From the NCBI GenBank assembly GCA_030667645.1, contig DAOUVM010000097.1, positions 1-8,143 on the forward strand: a stretch of 8,143 nt of DNA. The letters run 5' to 3'. The stretch's first letter is position 1, and the number at the start of each line of letters is the position of its first letter. Positions 6,542 through 8,143 of the stretch are shown here, one piece after another. The notes beneath the pieces are model-generated. The model saw only the letters and a program-made list of their open reading frames with translations. It was not told the DNA's origin and made no database searches. Origin of the DNA: Ardenticatenales bacterium. GTDB lineage: Bacteria; Chloroflexota; Anaerolineae; Promineifilales; UBA4811. The translations under genes and the position numbers were made by a program.

Positions 6542-8143
6542 ATGTCTGACGCCATGAGAACCCTTCCCTTTGACGCGCTTGTCCGGTGGATTCTTCAAGA
6601 GCACACCGAGAACGAGTCGATCTTTGGCATCCACAGCTCGCTGTTTTACAGACCAAAGAAGAACTGCGTGTATGCCAGCGAGATGTTCGGCCACTATCTG
6701 GCCGCCCCGATCGGCCCGGCTGCAGGGCCACACACACAACTGGCTCAGAACATCGTCTGTGCCTGGCTCTCCGGCGGCCGCTTCATTGAACTCAAGACAG
6801 CGCAGATCATGGACGAACTGGAGATACCCCGGCCGTGCATAGATATGGAGGACGAGGGCTACAACGTTGAATGGTCCCAGGAACTCAAGCTAGATCAGTC
6901 TGCTAACGAGTACATCACTGCCTGGGTGCTGATCCACCTCCTCCACCGATTGCTTGGCTTTGAAGGCACGGCCCCCATCGGCACCATCTTTAACTTGAGC
7001 GTTGGCTATGACCTGGCAGGAGTGCAGAGCGCGCCGATGACTCGGTTCATGGACCGGATGGAGAACGCGACCGACGAGATTGCAGCCATTCGGGGGATTC
7101 TGCAGGAGCAATTTCCCCAATTCGCCGATGTAGAGATTCCAACCCGGATTACCGATAATGTCACTCTATCGACCATGCACGGCTGCCCACCCGATGAAAT
7201 CGAGCGGATCGCCCGGTACCTGCTGGAGGAGCGAGGTCTGCACACCATTGTCAAGCTGAATCCCACGCTGCTGGGCAAAGAGACGGTGATGCGCATTCTG
7301 CACGATGAGCTGGGCTACAACCAGATTCATATCCCCGACGCTGTCTTTGAACATGATCTGCAGTACGGCCGGGCAGTAGAACTGATCAGGACGCTTCAAC
7401 AATCAGCCTCCCGGCGGAGGCTGGTCTTTGGGATCAAGTTGAGCAATACCCTGGCCGTGGCCAACCACAAGGACTGCCTTCCCGGAAACGAAATGTACAT
7501 GTCGGGACGCGCCCTCTATCCCATCACCATGAACCTGTTCCAGAAACTCGCTGAGGAATTTGGCAGCGAGTTGAACGTCTCATTTTCGGCCGGTGCAGAC
7601 GCGCTCAACGTGGCAACCATCCTGGCGGCCGGCGCCCGACCGGTTACTGCCGCCTCGGACCTGCTAAAGCCAGGTGGGTATTCCCGCTTGCTGCAATACC
7701 TGGAGAACCTGGAAGCGGAGATGCAAGACCGAAAGGTTGAAAGCCTGGGAGAGCTTGCCCAGGACAGGTTGCCCAACCTGGAAAAAGCAGCGGCCGAAGC
7801 TCTGCAAGACCCGCGCTATAGGAAGAGTTACTTCCGGTACGGCCCGCCCAAGGTGGAATCAGGCCTGGACCGCTTTGATTGCATCACTGCTCCCTGTGTC
7901 GAGCAATGCGCCGTACTCCAGGATGTGCCCGCGTACGCCTGGCTGATTGCCCAGGGAGAGTACGACCGGGCATTGGAGGTCATTCTCTCCCGCAACCCTC
8001 TTCCGGGCGTGACCGGATACGTCTGCACCCACCTCTGCCAGACTCGCTGCACTCGCAATAACTATGACGAATCGGTGGCCATCAGAGCGCTGAAGCGCTT
8101 TGCCTGTGAACATGGAAGCGTTGCCATGCCCCCGACTGATAGA
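6542..8143 (+). CDS. ygfK: YgfK-family iron-sulfur/flavin oxidoreductase (putative selenate reductase subunit), 5' part
   Basis: Open from ATG 6542 to the window end (534 codons, no stop); E. coli YgfK is about 1,030 residues, so roughly half is present. The N-terminal part resembles dihydroorotate/dihydropyrimidine dehydrogenase barrels: PIGPAAGPHTQLAQNI (56-71), GGRFIELKTAQIMD (78-91), TLSTMHGCPPDEIE (208-221), IVKLNPTLLG (236-245), FGIKLSNTL (296-304), EMYMSGRALYP (317-327) and ASDLLKPGGYSRL (371-383). A cysteine-rich segment follows, Cys447, 452, 456 and Cys495, 499, 503, like the [4Fe-4S]-binding entry of GltD/PreT-type proteins; the FAD/NAD(P)H domain should follow beyond the window. 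Motif order and spacing match E. coli YgfK as I recall it. The 'selenate reductase' name is historical and the physiological reaction is not settled; clusters with YgfK, YgeW and carbamate kinase are tied to anaerobic purine and urate breakdown. The ribosome binding site GGGGA (6531-6535) is weak but well spaced; ATG 6554 is an alternative start. Confidence 0.93.
   Translation, partial: MSDAMRTLPFDALVRWILQEHTENESIFGIHSSLFYRPKKNCVYASEMFGHYLAAPIGPAAGPHTQLAQNIVCAWLSGGRFIELKTAQIMDELEIPRPCIDMEDEGYNVEWSQELKLDQSANEYITAWVLIHLLHRLLGFEGTAPIGTIFNLSVGYDLAGVQSAPMTRFMDRMENATDEIAAIRGILQEQFPQFADVEIPTRITDNVTLSTMHGCPPDEIERIARYLLEERGLHTIVKLNPTLLGKETVMRILHDELGYNQIHIPDAVFEHDLQYGRAVELIRTLQQSASRRRLVFGIKLSNTLAVANHKDCLPGNEMYMSGRALYPITMNLFQKLAEEFGSELNVSFSAGADALNVATILAAGARPVTAASDLLKPGGYSRLLQYLENLEAEMQDRKVESLGELAQDRLPNLEKAAAEALQDPRYRKSYFRYGPPKVESGLDRFDCITAPCVEQCAVLQDVPAYAWLIAQGEYDRALEVILSRNPLPGVTGYVCTHLCQTRCTRNNYDESVAIRALKRFACEHGSVAMPPTDR

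Noticed and set aside
6570..6842. Forward-strand open frame of 90 codons (and one of 67 codons at 6586-6789) near the start of ygfK
   Set aside because: Out of frame with the continuous YgfK coding frame that starts at 6542 and shows family motifs throughout; these are overlapping shadows.

Overview
The window reads as one same-strand catabolic locus from a bacterium of moderately high GC (high fifties percent by eye, not computed). A Chloroflexota (Anaerolineae-like) source is my best guess. It rests on the Glu/Pro/Ala-rich linker after the lipoprotein cysteine, the GC content, and TGATCGG/AATCGG-type intergenic repeats that I associate with that group. No rRNA or other phylogenetic marker is present, so this is inference only.

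Layout, all on the + strand: (1) the last 60 codons of a YgeW-type knotted carbamoyltransferase; (2) a complete carbamate kinase; (3) a 217-bp gap with a small inverted repeat; (4) a complete purine-nucleoside-type ABC importer, made of a BMP-family lipoprotein, a double-domain ATPase and two BPD_transp_2 permeases, with the last three genes translationally coupled by 1-nt and short overlaps; (5) a 94-nt gap holding an imperfect hairpin; (6) the first 534 codons of a YgfK-family iron-sulfur/flavin oxidoreductase, cut by the window end. No RNA gene, mobile element or CRISPR array was seen.

How the genes may work together: ygeW, the carbamate kinase (E. coli yqeA) and ygfK are neighbours in the E. 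coli ygeW-to-ygfK/ssnA region. Related clusters in anaerobes have been linked to anaerobic breakdown of purines and uric acid, often beside selenium-dependent molybdenum hydroxylases. In that scheme YgeW forms carbamoyl phosphate from a carbamoylated intermediate, carbamate kinase uses it to make ATP, and YgfK supplies a redox step whose exact reaction is, to my knowledge, not settled. Here a BMP-type ABC importer sits between kinase and ygfK, where enteric clusters rely on NCS2-type purine/urate permeases. The most interesting reading is that this importer brings in the purine, urate or ureide substrate of the pathway. That substrate assignment comes from gene context and has not been demonstrated.

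The individual gene families are known; the noteworthy points are the combination, the intercistronic hairpins and the cysteine pairs in the binding protein.
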